Assembly: GCA_011525785.1 (NCBI GenBank) | Contig: WYBT01000017.1 | Coordinates: 34,720 to 98,719 of the forward strand | Source of the DNA: Planctomycetaceae bacterium | GTDB taxonomy: Bacteria; Planctomycetota; UBA1135; GCA-002686595 | Length of the DNA stretch: 64,000 nt | Reading direction: 5' to 3' | Shown: piece by piece, positions 16,815 through 28,226 of the stretch | How the letters are laid out: every line of letters starts with the position of its first letter | How positions within the stretch are numbered: the first letter of the stretch is position 1 | Notes under the pieces: model-generated | Seen by the model: the letters and a program-made list of their open reading frames with translations, nothing else | What the model was told of the DNA's origin: nothing | Database searches by the model: none | Translations under genes and position numbers: made by a program

Positions 16815-18913
16815 TGTGTGTGCTCCTTGGACTCGCTGTCGTTCTCGAACGAAATCTCCAGACGCAGACCGTGCTCGCGCGTGACTTCGAGCCGCCCCTG
16901 GAGTTGCTCGACGAAGGTCTCGACCAGCTCCATGCCCAGCGTGCGCGCCGTGCGCAGTTCGATGTCCCGCGGCAGGCCCACGCCGTCGTCGGCGATCACC
17001 ATGCGAACGCGCGAGCCCTCCTGGCGCAGCTCGACGCGCACCGTGCCGCGCTCACGTCCCTTGAAACCGTGCTTGAGCGCGTTGGTGAGCAGCTCGTTGG
17101 CGATCAGCCCGCACGGAATCGCGCGGTCGACGCCCAAGCGCACTTCGGCGAGCTCGAGCTGCGAGCGAACTTCCGTGCGGGAGTCGTTGTGCTGCGCCAG
17201 CGCGCGCTGCGCCAGTTCCCGCAGGTACTCGCCGAAGTGGACGCTCGCCAGATCGTGGGACTGGTAGAGCTTCTCGTGGAACAGCGCGATCGATCCGACG
17301 CGGTTCTGCGCGTCGGCCAGGATCGCGCGCAGCTCCGCTCCCTGCGCGCGGCGGCCCTGCAGGCTCAGGATGCTCATGATCACCTGCAAGTTGTTCTTGA
17401 CGCGGTGGTGGATCTCCTTGAGGAGCACTTCCTTCTCGCGCAGCGAGGCCTTGAGCCGGCGTTCGGCGTGCTTGCGGGCGCCGATGTCGCGCGCCACGGT
17501 CGACGCGCCGAGCAGCCGGCCCTGTCCGTCTCGCACCGGCGCCAACGTCAACGCGACCTCGATCCTCGCGCCGCTCTTGTGCGTCAGGCTCGTCTCGTGA
17601 TCGTCGACGCTGCGTCCGCTCGCGACGGCCTCGAGCAACTCCTTCAGCTCGTCGCTGGCGCCTGACCACAGCTCGCGCAGGCCCAGCCCGGTGGCTGCCT
17701 TCGCGTCGTACCCCAGCAAGCGTTCGGCCGCGGAATTCCAGGTCTCGATCGCGCCGTTCGTGCTGACGCGGAAGATCGCGTCGTTGGAGGACTCGACGAT
17801 GGCGGCCAGTCGCGCGGTGACCTCTGCGCGCCGTCGCTCCGTGATGTCGCGAATCGCGCTCGAGACGAACAGGCCCTCGTCCGTGCGCAGCGGACTGAGG
17901 CTGATCTCGACCTCGAACTCAGCGCCGTCCTTGCGCCGTCCCTGCAGTTGGAGCCCCGACCCCATCTCGCGCGCCTTGGGGTCGAGGAAGTAGCGCGAGC
18001 GCCGCTCGGGATGCTGTTTGCGGTAGCGCTCGGGGACCAGCACCTCGACCCACTGGCCGACCAGTTCCTCGCGTGCATATCCGAACAGTCGCTCGGTCTG
18101 CGCGTTGACGAGCACGATGCGTCCGTCGGAGTCGACGATCACCATCGCGTCCGGCGCCGACTCGAGCAGCGAGCGGAACTTCTCCTCGGCGCGCCGGCGG
18201 TGCGTGACGTCGCGCACGGCGCAGCACACCAAGAGCTCGCCCTCGTTCTCGAGCGGACTCAGGGAGACTTCGACCGGGAACTCGACGCCGTCCTTGCGCA
18301 GCCCCGCGAGCTCCACGCCCGAGCCCATGGCGCGCACCTTGGGGCTGGCGAAGTAGTCCGCGCGAAAGCGCGGGTGGCTGCGCCGGAAGCGCTCGGGCAC
18401 CACGAGTTCGATCGGCTTGCCGATCAGCTCGCCGGCGCTGTAGCCGAAGAGCTGCTCCATCTGGGCGTTGACCAGCACGATCGCGCCGTAGCGGTCGACC
18501 AGCGCCATCGCGTCCGGCGCCGCACCGAGCAGCAGCGGGATCGACATCCGCGACAGGTCGCGCGGCGGCAGTTCGCGCAAGCTGACCACGCAGCGGCGCA
18601 CGTCGTCGATCGCGTGGCAGGCGACGCGCGCGTCGACGCGGAGGACCCGGCCGTCGAGGTCCACGACTTCGATGTCGAGGCGGCCCCGGTCGTCGCGCCC
18701 GGCGCGAATCGCCGGCAGGCTCCGCAGGTTCTCGACCAGCGAGTGCTGTTCGCCGGGAGCGAGCAAATCGCTGAAGGCGCGGCCGGTCCACGTTCCGTGC
18801 GTGCCTCCGATGAGTCGCAGTGCGGCTGTGTTCAGAGCTTCGATGCGCGCCTGCGCATCGAGTAGCAGCACCGCGTCGGGCAGCGCCTCCAGCCAGTTTG
18901 AGGGGACCTTCAT
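16811..18913 (-). CDS. Multi-PAS histidine kinase of the HisKA_2 type
   Basis: A 700-residue soluble sensor with four PAS domains in tandem (about residues 1-110, 125-245, 250-370, 385-490; repeated signatures such as [20 protein letters not shown] and [20 protein letters not shown]). A HisKA_2 dimerisation region follows, with phosphoacceptor [20 protein letters not shown] around residue 500. The C-terminal ATPase domain has [13 protein letters not shown] and DDGVGLP. No transmembrane segment is predicted, so signals are probably cytosolic (redox, ligand). It is co-transcribed with the REC-PAS-kinase gene. Start at 18913 was preferred because the PAS fold begins at once; a longer frame exists. 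Confidence 0.88.
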   Translation of the reverse strand: MKVPSNWLEALPDAVLLLDAQARIEALNTAALRLIGGTHGTWTGRAFSDLLAPGEQHSLVENLRSLPAIRAGRDDRGRLDIEVVDLDGRVLRVDARVACHAIDDVRRCVVSLRELPPRDLSRMSIPLLLGAAPDAMALVDRYGAIVLVNAQMEQLFGYSAGELIGKPIELVVPERFRRSHPRFRADYFASPKVRAMGSGVELAGLRKDGVEFPVEVSLSPLENEGELLVCCAVRDVTHRRRAEEKFRSLLESAPDAMVIVDSDGRIVLVNAQTERLFGYAREELVGQWVEVLVPERYRKQHPERRSRYFLDPKAREMGSGLQLQGRRKDGAEFEVEISLSPLRTDEGLFVSSAIRDITERRRAEVTARLAAIVESSNDAIFRVSTNGAIETWNSAAERLLGYDAKAATGLGLRELWSGASDELKELLEAVASGRSVDDHETSLTHKSGARIEVALTLAPVRDGQGRLLGASTVARDIGARKHAERRLKASLREKEVLLKEIHHRVKNNLQVIMSILSLQGRRAQGAELRAILADAQNRVGSIALFHEKLYQSHDLASVHFGEYLRELAQRALAQHNDSRTEVRSQLELAEVRLGVDRAIPCGLIANELLTNALKHGFKGRERGTVRVELRQEGSRVRMVIADDGVGLPRDIELRTARTLGMELVETFVEQLQGRLEVTREHGLRLEISFENDSESKEHTQ

Positions 18914-19394
18914 CGAACGTACGCTCCGCCGGTAGAGCGGCGCGGGCGCCTCACGACAGGTGAGGAGCGCGACGCCGTGGCGCAAGCGAAGTCGGGGGCC
19001 CTCGCTGGTCCAAGAGTAGCGCTGCGTGCAACGCCCAGACAGCTCCTTGTTGCATCGGCCTCCGTGTCATCGCACTCGCGTGGCGTCGCTCTGGGAAACC
19101 GCGCCAGCGGCGCCCGCGCCAGTCAGCGGCGGCGCCGTGGCTCTCGCAAGCGACGTGGTCGGAATACCGTGCTCGCGCGTGAATTTCGCGGGTTCCTGCG
19201 GCCCGACTCGCACGAATTACGGGTCGTCGGCGACACGCGAAGATGTCGTGGCAGACATTTCGAGAGGCGGTCGACATGGCCTCCGCAGCGGCTGGCGGCC
19301 CGGACCTCGATCGGCGGGTCGTTGGGGCCCCAAGCGAAATCTCGCCTGCTGGCTGGACGACGTCCGCCCCTCGTCGCTTAGCTAGACGCGCGCC
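18914..19394. other. Intergenic stretch between divergent genes
   Basis: About 480 nt between the divergent kinase and methyltransferase genes. Open frames exist on both strands but none resembles a known protein. No convincing promoter, repeat or RNA gene was identified by eye. Confidence 0.4.
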
Positions 19395-20144
19395 GTGAGC
19401 CCCGACGACTCCGAGTTGATGTTCGAACTGTTCGAACGCACGCCGCGCCAGGGCCCGGGCAGCGTCGAGAGCACGCGTCGAGCGCTGGCGCTGCTGCCGC
19501 GCGAAATGCGCCTCGAGCGGGTGCTCGACCTTGGCTGCGGGAGCGGGGCGTCGACGCTGGTGCTCGCCGCCGGTACGAAGGCGCAGATCACCGCCGTCGA
19601 TCGCCACGCGCCGTTCCTGGCGACACTGCGCGCCAACGCCGAGCGCCAGGGCCTCGCCGCGCGCATCACGACGCTCGTCGCCGACATGCAGGACGTCGCC
19701 GCGCTCGGCGCGGACTTCGATCTGGCGTGGGCCGAGGGCAGCGCCTACTCGATCGGCTTCGAGAACGCGCTGCGCCGCTGGCGCGCGCTGCTGCGACCCG
19801 CGGGCTGTCTGGTCGTGAGCGAACTCGTTTGGTTCACGGGCCGGCCCTCAGCGCGTGCTCGCGAGCGCTTTGCCATCGACTATCCCGACATGTGCCACGA
19901 AACGACGCGCATCGAGCACGCGCGCGAAGCCGGTTACACGCCGCTGGGGTCGTTCCGCCTGCCCGCGAGCGATTGGCGCACCTACTACGCCGGCGTGCGG
20001 TCCGCCTTGCGCGACGCGATCGCTCTCCACGGCGAGCGCGAGCTCTACGCCGCGCTGCAGCGCGAGTGCGAGCTCTACGACGCTTGCGGCGACGAGTACG
20101 GCTACGTGTGCCTCGTGCTCCAGTCACCGGGCGAAGCGGCCTGA
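19395..20144 (+). CDS. Class I SAM-dependent methyltransferase
   Basis: A 249-residue protein with the SAM-binding motif VLDLGCGSGASTLVLA (about 45-60) followed by ITAVDRHAPFL, motif II-like DFDLAWAEGSAYSIGFENAL and LRPAGCLVVSELVWF. It belongs to the generic UbiE/Coq5-like Methyltransf_25 class; substrate unknown. The start may be GTG 19395 or ATG 19419. It is followed after 40 nt by the convergent XRE regulator gene. Confidence 0.85.
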   Translation: MSPDDSELMFELFERTPRQGPGSVESTRRALALLPREMRLERVLDLGCGSGASTLVLAAGTKAQITAVDRHAPFLATLRANAERQGLAARITTLVADMQDVAALGADFDLAWAEGSAYSIGFENALRRWRALLRPAGCLVVSELVWFTGRPSARARERFAIDYPDMCHETTRIEHAREAGYTPLGSFRLPASDWRTYYAGVRSALRDAIALHGERELYAALQRECELYDACGDEYGYVCLVLQSPGEAA

Positions 20145-20184
20145 GCAACGACTCCAAAGCCAACGTGTCTGCGCCGCCGCGCGC

Positions 20185-20970
20185 TCAACGCCTCAACCAG
20201 GCGTCGCTCGCGTCATCGGCCGGAAAGTAGGTCTCGAGCGTCAATTCCTGCGCCGTGGTGTCGAGCGGAGTCCCGAGCGTCGACAGGAACGTGAACAGCC
20301 GCACTTCGTGGGCGCCGCGGCGCAAGTGCACGGTCACGAAGGGCGCGCCATCGCTCGCGCTCGCGCCGCCGAGTTGCGCGACGTCCGGATAGCCGCGAAC
20401 TTCGGCGAGCAGCGCAGCGCGCTCGGGGTCGTGGGGGTGGAGCGCGTGCTCGCGCGCGAGCCGCTCGAGCAACAGGCGCGCGAGTTCGGGCCAGTTGACG
20501 ATGCTGGGCTTGAGCGCCGCGGGGTGCAGCGCCGCACGCACCAGGTTGCCGGCGACGCGCGGCTCGAGTTGCGGCGAGTCGAGGAACGTCGCGAACAGCC
20601 GCTGCGCGCCGCGATTGAGGCGCAGCACGTTCCAGCAGCGATCGAACAGCACGGCGCCGTAGGGCTCCTGCTGCGCGAGCACGAACTCGACCGCGCGCCG
20701 CACGGGCTCGAGCTCGAGGCTCTCCAGCGCGCGGCCGGGGTAGTGGGCCGCGAAGCCCGCCGCGCCGAGCAGCACGTTGCTCTCACGCAGCTCCAGCTCG
20801 AGCGTGCCCGCCAGAGTGAGCACCATCTCGCGGCTGGGTTGCGCCTTGCCCGTCTCGAGGCAACTGAGGTGGCGCGTCGACACGCCCGAGTCGAGCGCCA
20901 GTTGCTCCTGCGTCATGCGCCGCGTCGCGCGCCAGCGCCGCAGCAGCGGTCCGAATCCGTTGCTCGCCAT
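20185..20970 (-). CDS. XRE-family regulator with MmyB-like ligand domain
   Basis: A 261-residue transcription factor. The N-terminal helix-turn-helix (residues 8-62: RRWRATRRMTQEQLALDSGV followed by STRHLSCLETGKAQPSREMV) is joined to a C-terminal MmyB-like domain (about 95-255), the PAS-like ligand pocket of this actinobacterial/proteobacterial family, recognised by GAVLFDRCWNVLRLNRGAQR and VHLRRGAHEVRLFTFLSTLG. These regulators often control an adjacent divergent gene. The neighbour is a DUF2834 membrane protein gene with a palindrome in the shared gap, which I take to be the operator. Confidence 0.87.
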   Translation of the reverse strand: MASNGFGPLLRRWRATRRMTQEQLALDSGVSTRHLSCLETGKAQPSREMVLTLAGTLELELRESNVLLGAAGFAAHYPGRALESLELEPVRRAVEFVLAQQEPYGAVLFDRCWNVLRLNRGAQRLFATFLDSPQLEPRVAGNLVRAALHPAALKPSIVNWPELARLLLERLAREHALHPHDPERAALLAEVRGYPDVAQLGGASASDGAPFVTVHLRRGAHEVRLFTFLSTLGTPLDTTAQELTLETYFPADDASDAWLRR

Positions 20971-21003
20971 CGACGCAGGTTAGCCCGCGCTCGCAGGTCG
21001 CCG

Positions 21004-21026
21004 TCCATGACCTCGCAGGTCATGGA
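21004..21026. promoter_or_regulatory. Perfect 10-bp inverted repeat, likely regulator operator
   Basis: TCCATGACCT (21004-21013), a CGC spacer, and AGGTCATGGA (21017-21026) form a perfect dyad in the short gap between the XRE/MmyB-like gene (starts at 20970, - strand) and the DUF2834 gene (starts 21083, + strand). It is therefore well placed to be bound by the encoded regulator and to control both genes. Confidence 0.65.
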
Positions 21027-21082
21027 TCGGACGCCGGCGCGCGCCCAAGTTGCGCCCTCGCTCGCCCAACGAAAGGGATCTC

Positions 21083-21388
21083 GTGCGCCTCGTCCTGCTC
21101 ATCCTCGTGTTCGTCGCCTTCACCGTCTGGTCCTTCGCCATCCTCGGCGCCGAAGGCGTCGCGGGCTTGCTGCGCACGGTCCAGAGCGAACCGTGGGGCG
21201 CGCAGATGCTCGCCGACCTCACCATCGCGTTGCTCGTCGCCTGGACCTTCCTGTGGCGCGATGCGAAGGAGCGCGGTCTTCCTGCGCTCGCGTACTTCAT
21301 CGCCACGCTTCTGACCGGCAGTGTCGCGGTGCTCGCCTACCTGGTGCACCGCGAGGTCGCCGCGCGCCGCGCGCTGCCCCAGCGCTGA
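21083..21388 (+). CDS. DUF2834-type small membrane protein
   Basis: A 101-residue protein with three hydrophobic segments (about 2-22, 36-56, 68-90) and the family-like layout of a second membrane segment followed by WRDAKERGLPALAYF and a last segment ending in LVHREV. GTG 21083 is supported by AAAGGGA at 21072-21078; an ATG 33 nt upstream is also in frame but lacks such a site. Function unknown. It is divergent from the XRE/MmyB-like regulator and probably its target. Confidence 0.75.
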   Translation: MRLVLLILVFVAFTVWSFAILGAEGVAGLLRTVQSEPWGAQMLADLTIALLVAWTFLWRDAKERGLPALAYFIATLLTGSVAVLAYLVHREVAARRALPQR

Positions 21389-21598
21389 TCGCCAACAGCG
21401 GGGTGCGCGCCGCCGCGAGCGCGCGAACGCGTGCGGCGCACCGACCTCCAGCGCCTTGCAGGGGCGACTCCGGGCGCTCTCGACGCCGCGCCGACGCGCG
21501 TCCGCTCTCGTCCAGGCCAGTCGAGGCGCGGGAGCGCAAGCGCGGTGGGCGGATCGGCCGATAGGGGCCCACTCCCCCCTGTCTCCCCGCCCGCACCC

Positions 21599-23926
<2,328 letters not shown>

Positions 23927-24368
23927 GCGCGCGTTCCCGCCGCGGCGCTGTGAGGTGCTCGCGGTGATGCGCGAGCACTTGGTCGCGTCTGCTGCCGACT
24001 CGTGTTGAGCGGTGCGCGGGGACGCATGCGCATCGACCAGCCGCTCGAGGAGTGGGTCGTCGATCGGCGCGAGGTGCACGGCCTCGTGCCGCTCGCGATC
24101 GATGAACACGTAGCGCTGCACCTGCTGCGGCTGCCGGCGCTGCAACGCGATCGTTCGATCGCAGCGTCGTGGCGCCGGCGCTCGTGCACGGAGTCGCGTT
24201 CCGCACGCCCGATCCCGCGATCCGCGGCGACCCGTTGCGCGCGACTCGTTGGGCCCCGGAGGAGAGCCCGACCCGACCGGAGCCCGTCTCGGCGCGCACA
24301 ACGCGGCTGTAGCGCTGACTCCGCGTTCCTACGGCTCGCCGGCCTGCGCTAGCGTCTCCGCGGGTGGG
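23927..24368. other. Intergenic stretch upstream of the HNH gene
   Basis: About 440 nt. A + strand frame (24002-24352) and long - strand frames are open but I recognise none as a protein. It may contain decayed sequence, since the N-terminus of the following HNH gene appears incomplete. Confidence 0.4.
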
Positions 24369-25229
24369 GTGACTCGGAGAGCCATTACGAGTTCCCCGGG
24401 CCGCTACTTGGCGCGTTTCGAGGAGGCGCTCAGCGACGGGGAGGCAATCGCCCTCATCTACGACCCGCGACGCGAAGGTGGCCGCATGGCGTTCGTGGCC
24501 TGGACGCGCATCGTAGAGGCGCCAACCCGCTCCGCCGACGGACGGAACTGGGTCGTGCGCTTCGACGGTGGCCTGCGCTCCTTCGATCGCAGCGTGCCGC
24601 TGGTCATCAACGGGCTGGTGGTCGAGCAGCGCTTGCGCGAAGTTCTCGTCGAGCGCCGCGGCGTCGCGCTTCAAGGGCGCGCTGTACGCAACCTGTCCGC
24701 CGACAACGCGCTCGAGATTCTCGCGCTCGGCAGCGCTGCACAACTCATCGAGCCGCTCGGGCCCGTGGGCGAGCACGTCGCAGAGTCGCTCGAGCGCGGC
24801 CGGCGTCTCGTGGCTCGCCTCGACCGCGACGCGCGCTTCCGCGACGAAGTGCTGCACGCCTACGGATTTCGCTGCGCGATCTCTGGCCTGGGGCTCGGTC
24901 CGCGCCCCGCTTCGCGCCTGGCTGGAGTCATCGACGCGGCTCACATCCGGCCCGCGTCGCACTCAGGTCCTGACCATGTGCGCAATGGACTGGCGCTGAC
25001 GCCGAGCGTGCACTGCCTGTTCGACGCGGGCCTGTTTGCGCTGCGCGAGCGGCGCGGTGAGTGGTGCGTCGAACTCTCCTCCCAACTCGATCCCGCGCTG
25101 CTCGTCTCGGACCGGGGTGCGCGCATCCCGCTCGGCACGGGGCAGAGGCTGGAACTCCCGCGCGACGCCGCGCGGGCGCCTCTGGCGGAGCACTTCGACT
25201 ACCACCGCAGTCACGTCTTCGTGGCCTGA
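24369..25229 (+). CDS. HNH endonuclease (HNH_2 type), N-terminus possibly damaged
   Basis: A 286-residue protein as read from GTG 24369. The C-terminal nuclease has VIDAAHIRPASHSGPDHVRN followed by GLALTPSVHCLFDAGLF, the AAHI-x(n)-NGLAL-H-LFD-GLF pattern of HNH_2 restriction-like nucleases. The middle part includes ALIYDPRREGGRMAFVAWT, seen in the same family. Family members normally show an HYxFPxxYL motif near the N-terminus. Here HYEFPG lies in a different frame immediately before RYLARFEEAL, so a one-base slip in the C run at 24394-24397 may have broken the gene. These nucleases are common in defence regions, as here next to hipBA. Confidence 0.7.
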   Translation: MTRRAITSSPGRYLARFEEALSDGEAIALIYDPRREGGRMAFVAWTRIVEAPTRSADGRNWVVRFDGGLRSFDRSVPLVINGLVVEQRLREVLVERRGVALQGRAVRNLSADNALEILALGSAAQLIEPLGPVGEHVAESLERGRRLVARLDRDARFRDEVLHAYGFRCAISGLGLGPRPASRLAGVIDAAHIRPASHSGPDHVRNGLALTPSVHCLFDAGLFALRERRGEWCVELSSQLDPALLVSDRGARIPLGTGQRLELPRDAARAPLAEHFDYHRSHVFVA

Positions 25230-25286
25230 TGGGGGCGTTGTCCGCGTCCGACCCGAGGATCGCGCGCGCAGGCGTAGAAAGTGCCA

Positions 25287-25323
25287 TATATTTGACTTTT
25301 GAGCTCCATAGGTCGAATCTATG
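25287..25323 (+). promoter_or_regulatory. hipBA promoter/operator candidate
   Basis: An AT-rich patch in otherwise GC-rich DNA just before the hipB start. TATATT (25287-25292) is a good -10 candidate, and TTGACT (25292-25297) could serve as a -35 for a start further down. CATAG and CTATG (25307-25311 and 25319-25323) form a short dyad overlapping the expected initiation region, fitting autoregulation by HipB. No experiment supports which hexamers are used. Confidence 0.4.
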
Positions 25324-25327
25324 CACC

Positions 25328-25642
25328 ATGGCCAAGCGCACTCCTCCGGTCTTCCCTGCGGCCGCGAGGCAGCTCGTCGCGCTGGGGGAGCGCCTGCGGG
25401 CAGCGCGCCGCCGCCGCCGCCTGACGCAGGCCGTCGTGGCCGCGCGGGTGGGCGTCACCAAACAGACGCTCGCGCGACTCGAGGCCGGCAACCCTTCCAC
25501 CAGCCTCGCCACGATGCTGCGCGTCCTCGCCGTGCTGGGGCTCGCAGCAGACATCGATCGCCTCGCGGCGGACGACGAGCTCGGCCGCCAGCTCCAGGAC
25601 GAAGCCCAACCCGGCCCGCCGCGCGGGCGAGCGGCGCCGTGA
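25328..25642 (+). CDS. hipB: XRE-family antitoxin, HipB-like
   Basis: A 104-residue protein with a helix-turn-helix at about 20-75 (LRAARRRRRLTQAVVAARVG followed by TKQTLARLEAGNPSTSLATM), typical of HipB antitoxins that bind the operon promoter and neutralise HipA. Its stop overlaps the hipA GTG (GTGA), the usual tight coupling of antitoxin and toxin. The short basic N-terminus (MAKRTPP) supports this start. Confidence 0.82.
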   Translation: MAKRTPPVFPAAARQLVALGERLRAARRRRRLTQAVVAARVGVTKQTLARLEAGNPSTSLATMLRVLAVLGLAADIDRLAADDELGRQLQDEAQPGPPRGRAAP

Positions 25643-26889
25643 CGGACGAAGTGGAACTGTGGCTCGACGACGCCTCGCTGTGCGATGCGCCGAGTCGCGT
25701 GGCGACGCTGATGCGCGCAGGCCAACGCGGCCGCGAGTTGGTTCGCCTGCGCTACGACGCAGCGTGGCTCGCGCGGCGCGATCGCGGGTTCGCACTCGAC
25801 CCCGAGCTGCCGCTCACGCCGGGCGACTTCTTTCCGCGCGCGGGGCAGGCGCTCTTCGGCGTGCTCCGCGACCTCGCGCCCGATCGGTGGGGTCGCGTGC
25901 TGATGGAGCGCCGCGAAGCGGAGGAGGCGCGCAGTGCCAACCGCGCCGCGCGTCGCCTGACGGACTGGGACTTCCTCGTCGGTGTCAACGACGTCGCGCG
26001 ACTCGGCGCCCTGCGGCTGCGCGATCCGCTCACGTCGCGCTGGCTCGACCACCGCGCGCCCGGCGTGCCGCCGGCGACTCGTCTGCGCGAACTCGAGGCC
26101 GCCGCGCGAGCGATCGACGCGGGCGACGCAGAGTCGCACGCGCAGTACTCCGACTGGCTGCGGCTGCTCGTCGTCCCCGGGAGCAGCCTCGGCGGAGCGC
26201 GGCCCAAGGCCTCGTTCGTCGATGCCGATGGGTCGCTGTGGCTCGCGAAGTTCCCCTCGCGCGACGATCGTCGCGACATCGGCGCGTGGGAGTTCGTGGC
26301 CCACGAACTCGCGCGTCGCGCGGGACTCGACGTGCCGAGTTCACGCCTGGAGCGCTTCGGCAGCGCGCACCGCACCTTCTGCGTCGCGCGTTTCGATCGC
26401 GCCGGCGCCAGCCGACGCATGTACGCGTCCGCCATGACGCTCCTGCAGCGCGACGACGGCGACACAGCGAGCTACCTCGAGCTCGCCGAGGCGCTCCAAC
26501 TGCAGGGCGATGCCGAGCACTTGGACTCCGACCTGCAGCAGCTCTACCGGCGCATCGCCTTCTCGATCCTGAGCGCCAATCGCGACGACCACTTGCGCAA
26601 CCACGGCTTCCTGCGAGGGGCGACCGGCTGGCGTCTCGCGCCGGCGTTCGACCTGAACCCCAGCCCCGAGAAGTCCGAGCACGCCCTCGCCATCGACGAG
26701 ACCGACCCGCGCCCGTCGCTCGACACGCTGCGTTCGACGGCGCGCTTCTATCGACTCTCCGCTGCGCGCGCCGCCCAGATCGAGCGCGAGGTGAGCGCCG
26801 CGCTCGCGACTTGGCGTGATCTGGCGAGCGCGCTCGGCCTTGCGTCGAGTGAAGTCGAGTTGATGGCGAGTGTGTTCGAGCGGCGGTAG
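25639..26889 (+). CDS. hipA: HipA-family serine/threonine kinase toxin
   Basis: A 416-residue full-length HipA. The N-subdomain-1 (about 1-130, with ALFGVLRDLAPDRWGRVLME) is followed by the Gly-rich loop SSLGGARPKASF (about 182-193), which in HipA carries the autophosphorylated Ser. The kinase core has ANRDDHLRNHGF (catalytic Asp about 316-317) and PAFDLNP (metal-binding Asp about 338). HipA toxins phosphorylate aminoacyl-tRNA synthetases such as GltX, triggering the stringent response and dormancy. It follows hipB with GTGA overlap and converges on hipT, 76 nt away. Confidence 0.88.
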   Translation: MTDEVELWLDDASLCDAPSRVATLMRAGQRGRELVRLRYDAAWLARRDRGFALDPELPLTPGDFFPRAGQALFGVLRDLAPDRWGRVLMERREAEEARSANRAARRLTDWDFLVGVNDVARLGALRLRDPLTSRWLDHRAPGVPPATRLRELEAAARAIDAGDAESHAQYSDWLRLLVVPGSSLGGARPKASFVDADGSLWLAKFPSRDDRRDIGAWEFVAHELARRAGLDVPSSRLERFGSAHRTFCVARFDRAGASRRMYASAMTLLQRDDGDTASYLELAEALQLQGDAEHLDSDLQQLYRRIAFSILSANRDDHLRNHGFLRGATGWRLAPAFDLNPSPEKSEHALAIDETDPRPSLDTLRSTARFYRLSAARAAQIEREVSAALATWRDLASALGLASSEVELMASVFERR

Positions 26890-26965
26890 GCGCGTGCGAT
26901 GGTTGCGCGGGCGGCCGAGCGGTTCTCAACAGCGACCGCCGGTCCGCGCGGCGTTCGCAGATGTC

Positions 26966-27904
26966 TCAGGCCGCTCGAGCGTCGTCGAGCACGCGGGCGC
27001 GCTCTACGAGCAACTCCGCGAGCGCCGTGCGGAACTCGGCGCGCAGGAAGCACGCTTCGACTAGCGCGAGCGCGCCCGGCAACGCGTTCGCGATGCGCTC
27101 GAGCTCGAGCTTCGCGAGCTTGGGCGGCAGCTCGCAGTACTCCGCGAACGCCAGCCAGTCGCTGCGGTCGAGGTTCGAGCGCTTGCCGCGCACCGGCAGC
27201 GCGAGCGGATCTTCGGCGATGACGAGGCGCGTGCTCAGCAAGTCGTACGCGGGCGACAGCTTGGGCCGCGACGGATCGCGCGAGAGCAGCGCGAGGTTCT
27301 TGAGGTGCAGGTCGCCGTTGCCGATCCACCACGAGATCAACACCTGGCGGAACAGCCGCTGCGCATCGATGCGCGGCTCCGCGGCGTAGCTCCGCACGAT
27401 GCGCGCGCACAGCTCGGCCGAGCCGTCGTACTTCTCGCGCGGGAGCTTCTCGCTGAGCTGGCAGAAGTCTTCCATCGCGATGCGTCGCTCGCCCTCGCGA
27501 TCGAAGCGCGCGACGATCAGCGCGAGCGAGTCGTTCGAGAGCCGCACCAGCCCGCACTTGGCGACCTCGAGCCCCGCGAGTTCGGCGATGCGCATGCAGA
27601 CGTGTTCGTTCTGCGGGAGCTCGGGGTACGTCGCGCTCTGCGGCTTGAGGATGTACGCGCCGATCGGCGCGCGCACGCGCAGCGTCTTCTGATGCCAGCC
27701 GAGCGACACCTTGCTCTGCACGCCGGACAGCGTCGTGCGGCCGGCCATCTGCTGGCCGAACAGGTAGAGCTGCTCGGGATCGAGCTCGATCGATGGGAGC
27801 GTGCTCAAGCCGAAGAGCGCGCGCGCGCACTTGGCGTGAACGCTGCGAGACGCGCTCGTCTCGTCTTCGAGCGCCGCGAGGCAGATCGTGCAGCGCTCAA
27901 CCAC
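26966..27904 (-). CDS. hipT: HipT-like short HipA kinase (toxin of a HipBST module)
   Basis: A 312-residue HipA_C kinase that lacks the HipA N-subdomain-1, encoded separately just upstream as hipS. The Gly-rich loop GRTTLSGVQSKV puts a T-L-S motif at about 58-60, where E. coli HipT has the autophosphorylated S-I-S. The catalytic region GNGDLHLKN (Asp about 198) and PAYDLLS (Asp about 221) are intact. A CTIC-x14-HAKC cluster at residues 5-26 looks like a small zinc knuckle, not a general feature of HipT as I know it. E. coli HipT phosphorylates TrpS; the target here is unknown. GTG start; 8-nt overlap with hipS. Confidence 0.85.
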   Translation of the reverse strand: MVERCTICLAALEDETSASRSVHAKCARALFGLSTLPSIELDPEQLYLFGQQMAGRTTLSGVQSKVSLGWHQKTLRVRAPIGAYILKPQSATYPELPQNEHVCMRIAELAGLEVAKCGLVRLSNDSLALIVARFDREGERRIAMEDFCQLSEKLPREKYDGSAELCARIVRSYAAEPRIDAQRLFRQVLISWWIGNGDLHLKNLALLSRDPSRPKLSPAYDLLSTRLVIAEDPLALPVRGKRSNLDRSDWLAFAEYCELPPKLAKLELERIANALPGALALVEACFLRAEFRTALAELLVERARVLDDARAA

Positions 27905-28226
27905 CGCGCGACTCCGGCTCGATGCGCACGGCGCCGACGCAGTCGCGGCACAGCGCGAGCAGCAGCCCGAAGCCGTCGTCGGGCGCGAGCTTGAGCGTCG
28001 AGATCGAGATGTCGAACAGCCAACCTTCGGGCAGGAGTCCGGCGAAGAGCGGATGCAGTCCGTTCGACGCGTACGGTTCGCTGCGCAGCGGCAGCGTGAG
28101 GCTGATCGCCCTCGCGTCGGCGCGCGCGAGCCACGCCGCGTCGTAGCGGAACGTCATGCCGCCGGCGGTCTCTTCGATCGCGCCCACGGGCTCGAGGTCG
28201 AGGAACACGACTCCCCGGCGCGTCAC
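27897..28226 (-). CDS. hipS: HipS-like antitoxin (free HipA N-subdomain-1)
   Basis: A 109-residue protein equivalent to the first subdomain of HipA: GVVFLDLEPVGAIEE, MTFRYDAAWLAR, LTLPLRSE, LFAGLLPEGW and the closing CRDCVGAVRIEPE (compare GRDSVGAVTLIPE in HipA). In tripartite HipBST systems this separate protein is the main antitoxin of HipT. The GTG start overlaps the hipB stop (GTGA), and the stop lies 8 nt inside hipT. In single-chain HipA homologues this sequence would be fused in front of the kinase, so its separation is the diagnostic feature. Confidence 0.82.
   Translation of the reverse strand: MTRRGVVFLDLEPVGAIEETAGGMTFRYDAAWLARADARAISLTLPLRSEPYASNGLHPLFAGLLPEGWLFDISISTLKLAPDDGFGLLLALCRDCVGAVRIEPESRGG

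Noticed and set aside
15105..17267. Long + strand frame over the sensor genes
   Set aside because: Shadow of the REC-PAS-kinase and PAS-kinase genes; no homology by eye.
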